The notes below the pieces were generated by a model. That model was not told the origin of the DNA. It ran no database searches and saw only the letters and a program-made list of their open reading frames with translations. A stretch of 64,000 bases of DNA, taken from the NCBI GenBank assembly GCA_032622095.1, contig CP136069.1:166028394-166092393 (forward strand), written 5' to 3'. The number at the start of each line of letters is the position of its first letter. Position 1 is the stretch's first letter. The position numbers were made by a program, and so were the translations under genes. Shown piece after piece: positions 63,824-64,000 of the stretch. Source of the DNA: Siphonodentalium dalli. Taxonomy: Eukaryota > Mollusca > Scaphopoda > Gadilida > Siphonodentaliidae.

Positions 63824-64000
63824 AAACCCTTCCATGACTGGAGCTTCCTGAACTTTTGCGAAAACCATATGCCAATGCATTCTCCCATAGGGGGCCTCGC
63901 ATATATAAGAGAATGCATTGGCCTGATAATATTTACATTGACCTTGTAAGCCAGTGCATTCTCTTATATATGCGAACCTCCCTATAGGAGACTCACATAT
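63824..64000. mobile_element. TTAA MITE, family C, cut by the window end
   Basis: AAACCCTTCCATGACTGGAG through the first hairpin (shortened) and the start of the second hairpin, CATTCTCTTATATATGCGAA. The right end lies beyond 64000. Confidence 0.7.

Noticed and set aside
1-64000. tRNA, rRNA or other structured RNA genes
   Set aside because: None recognised. The many strong hairpins belong to repeat families and lack tRNA or snRNA features.

Overview
The window is AT-rich animal nuclear DNA with multi-exon genes, GT-AG introns and a very high load of small inverted-repeat elements. It is probably from a marine invertebrate. The GGACGGACGG-tailed repeats, TTAA-flanked MITEs and a Ngaro-type retrotransposon would suit a bivalve or other lophotrochozoan, but that placement is inference.

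Layout. Positions 547-6663 hold a minus-strand Ngaro-like tyrosine-recombinase retrotransposon: gag with a CCCH finger, RT-RNase H, tyrosine recombinase and SGNH hydrolase. Its split direct repeats read identically by eye and all four frames are open. Positions 12092-14622 (+) carry the last two exons of an SLC38A9-like amino acid transporter; its upstream exons were not found. From 63434 down to 25489 (-) runs the C-terminal part of nucleoporin TPR: 24 exons whose phases join without a break into about 1062 residues ending at a stop. They encode the end of the coiled coil, a Pro/Thr-rich linker with basic clusters, an acidic tract, and an RG-rich tail. The 5' part of TPR lies beyond 64000. 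The two genes converge tail to tail across about 10.9 kb of repeat-filled DNA.

Mobile DNA. At least four TTAA-flanked (piggyBac-like) non-autonomous families are present. Three of them carry the same hairpin cassette built on CATTCTCTTATATATGCGAG, although their termini differ. Others are a 1081-bp hAT-like element with an 8-bp TSD nested in one of these, two PIF/Harbinger-like elements with TAA TSDs, TA-flanked CAGTAATGCCC hairpins, a paired-hairpin family (CAGAATGAGGTCC), GGACGG-tailed repeats ending in a G/C stem, and several minisatellites. Some touch the TPR gene directly: one Harbinger-like element begins 27 nt from a splice acceptor, one tandem array repeats a splice donor, and a 66-nt copy of an exon-intron junction sits in reverse orientation in the intron downstream of exon 1.

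All exon limits come from reading splice sites and phase by eye. Family assignments rest on recognised motifs, without any database search.
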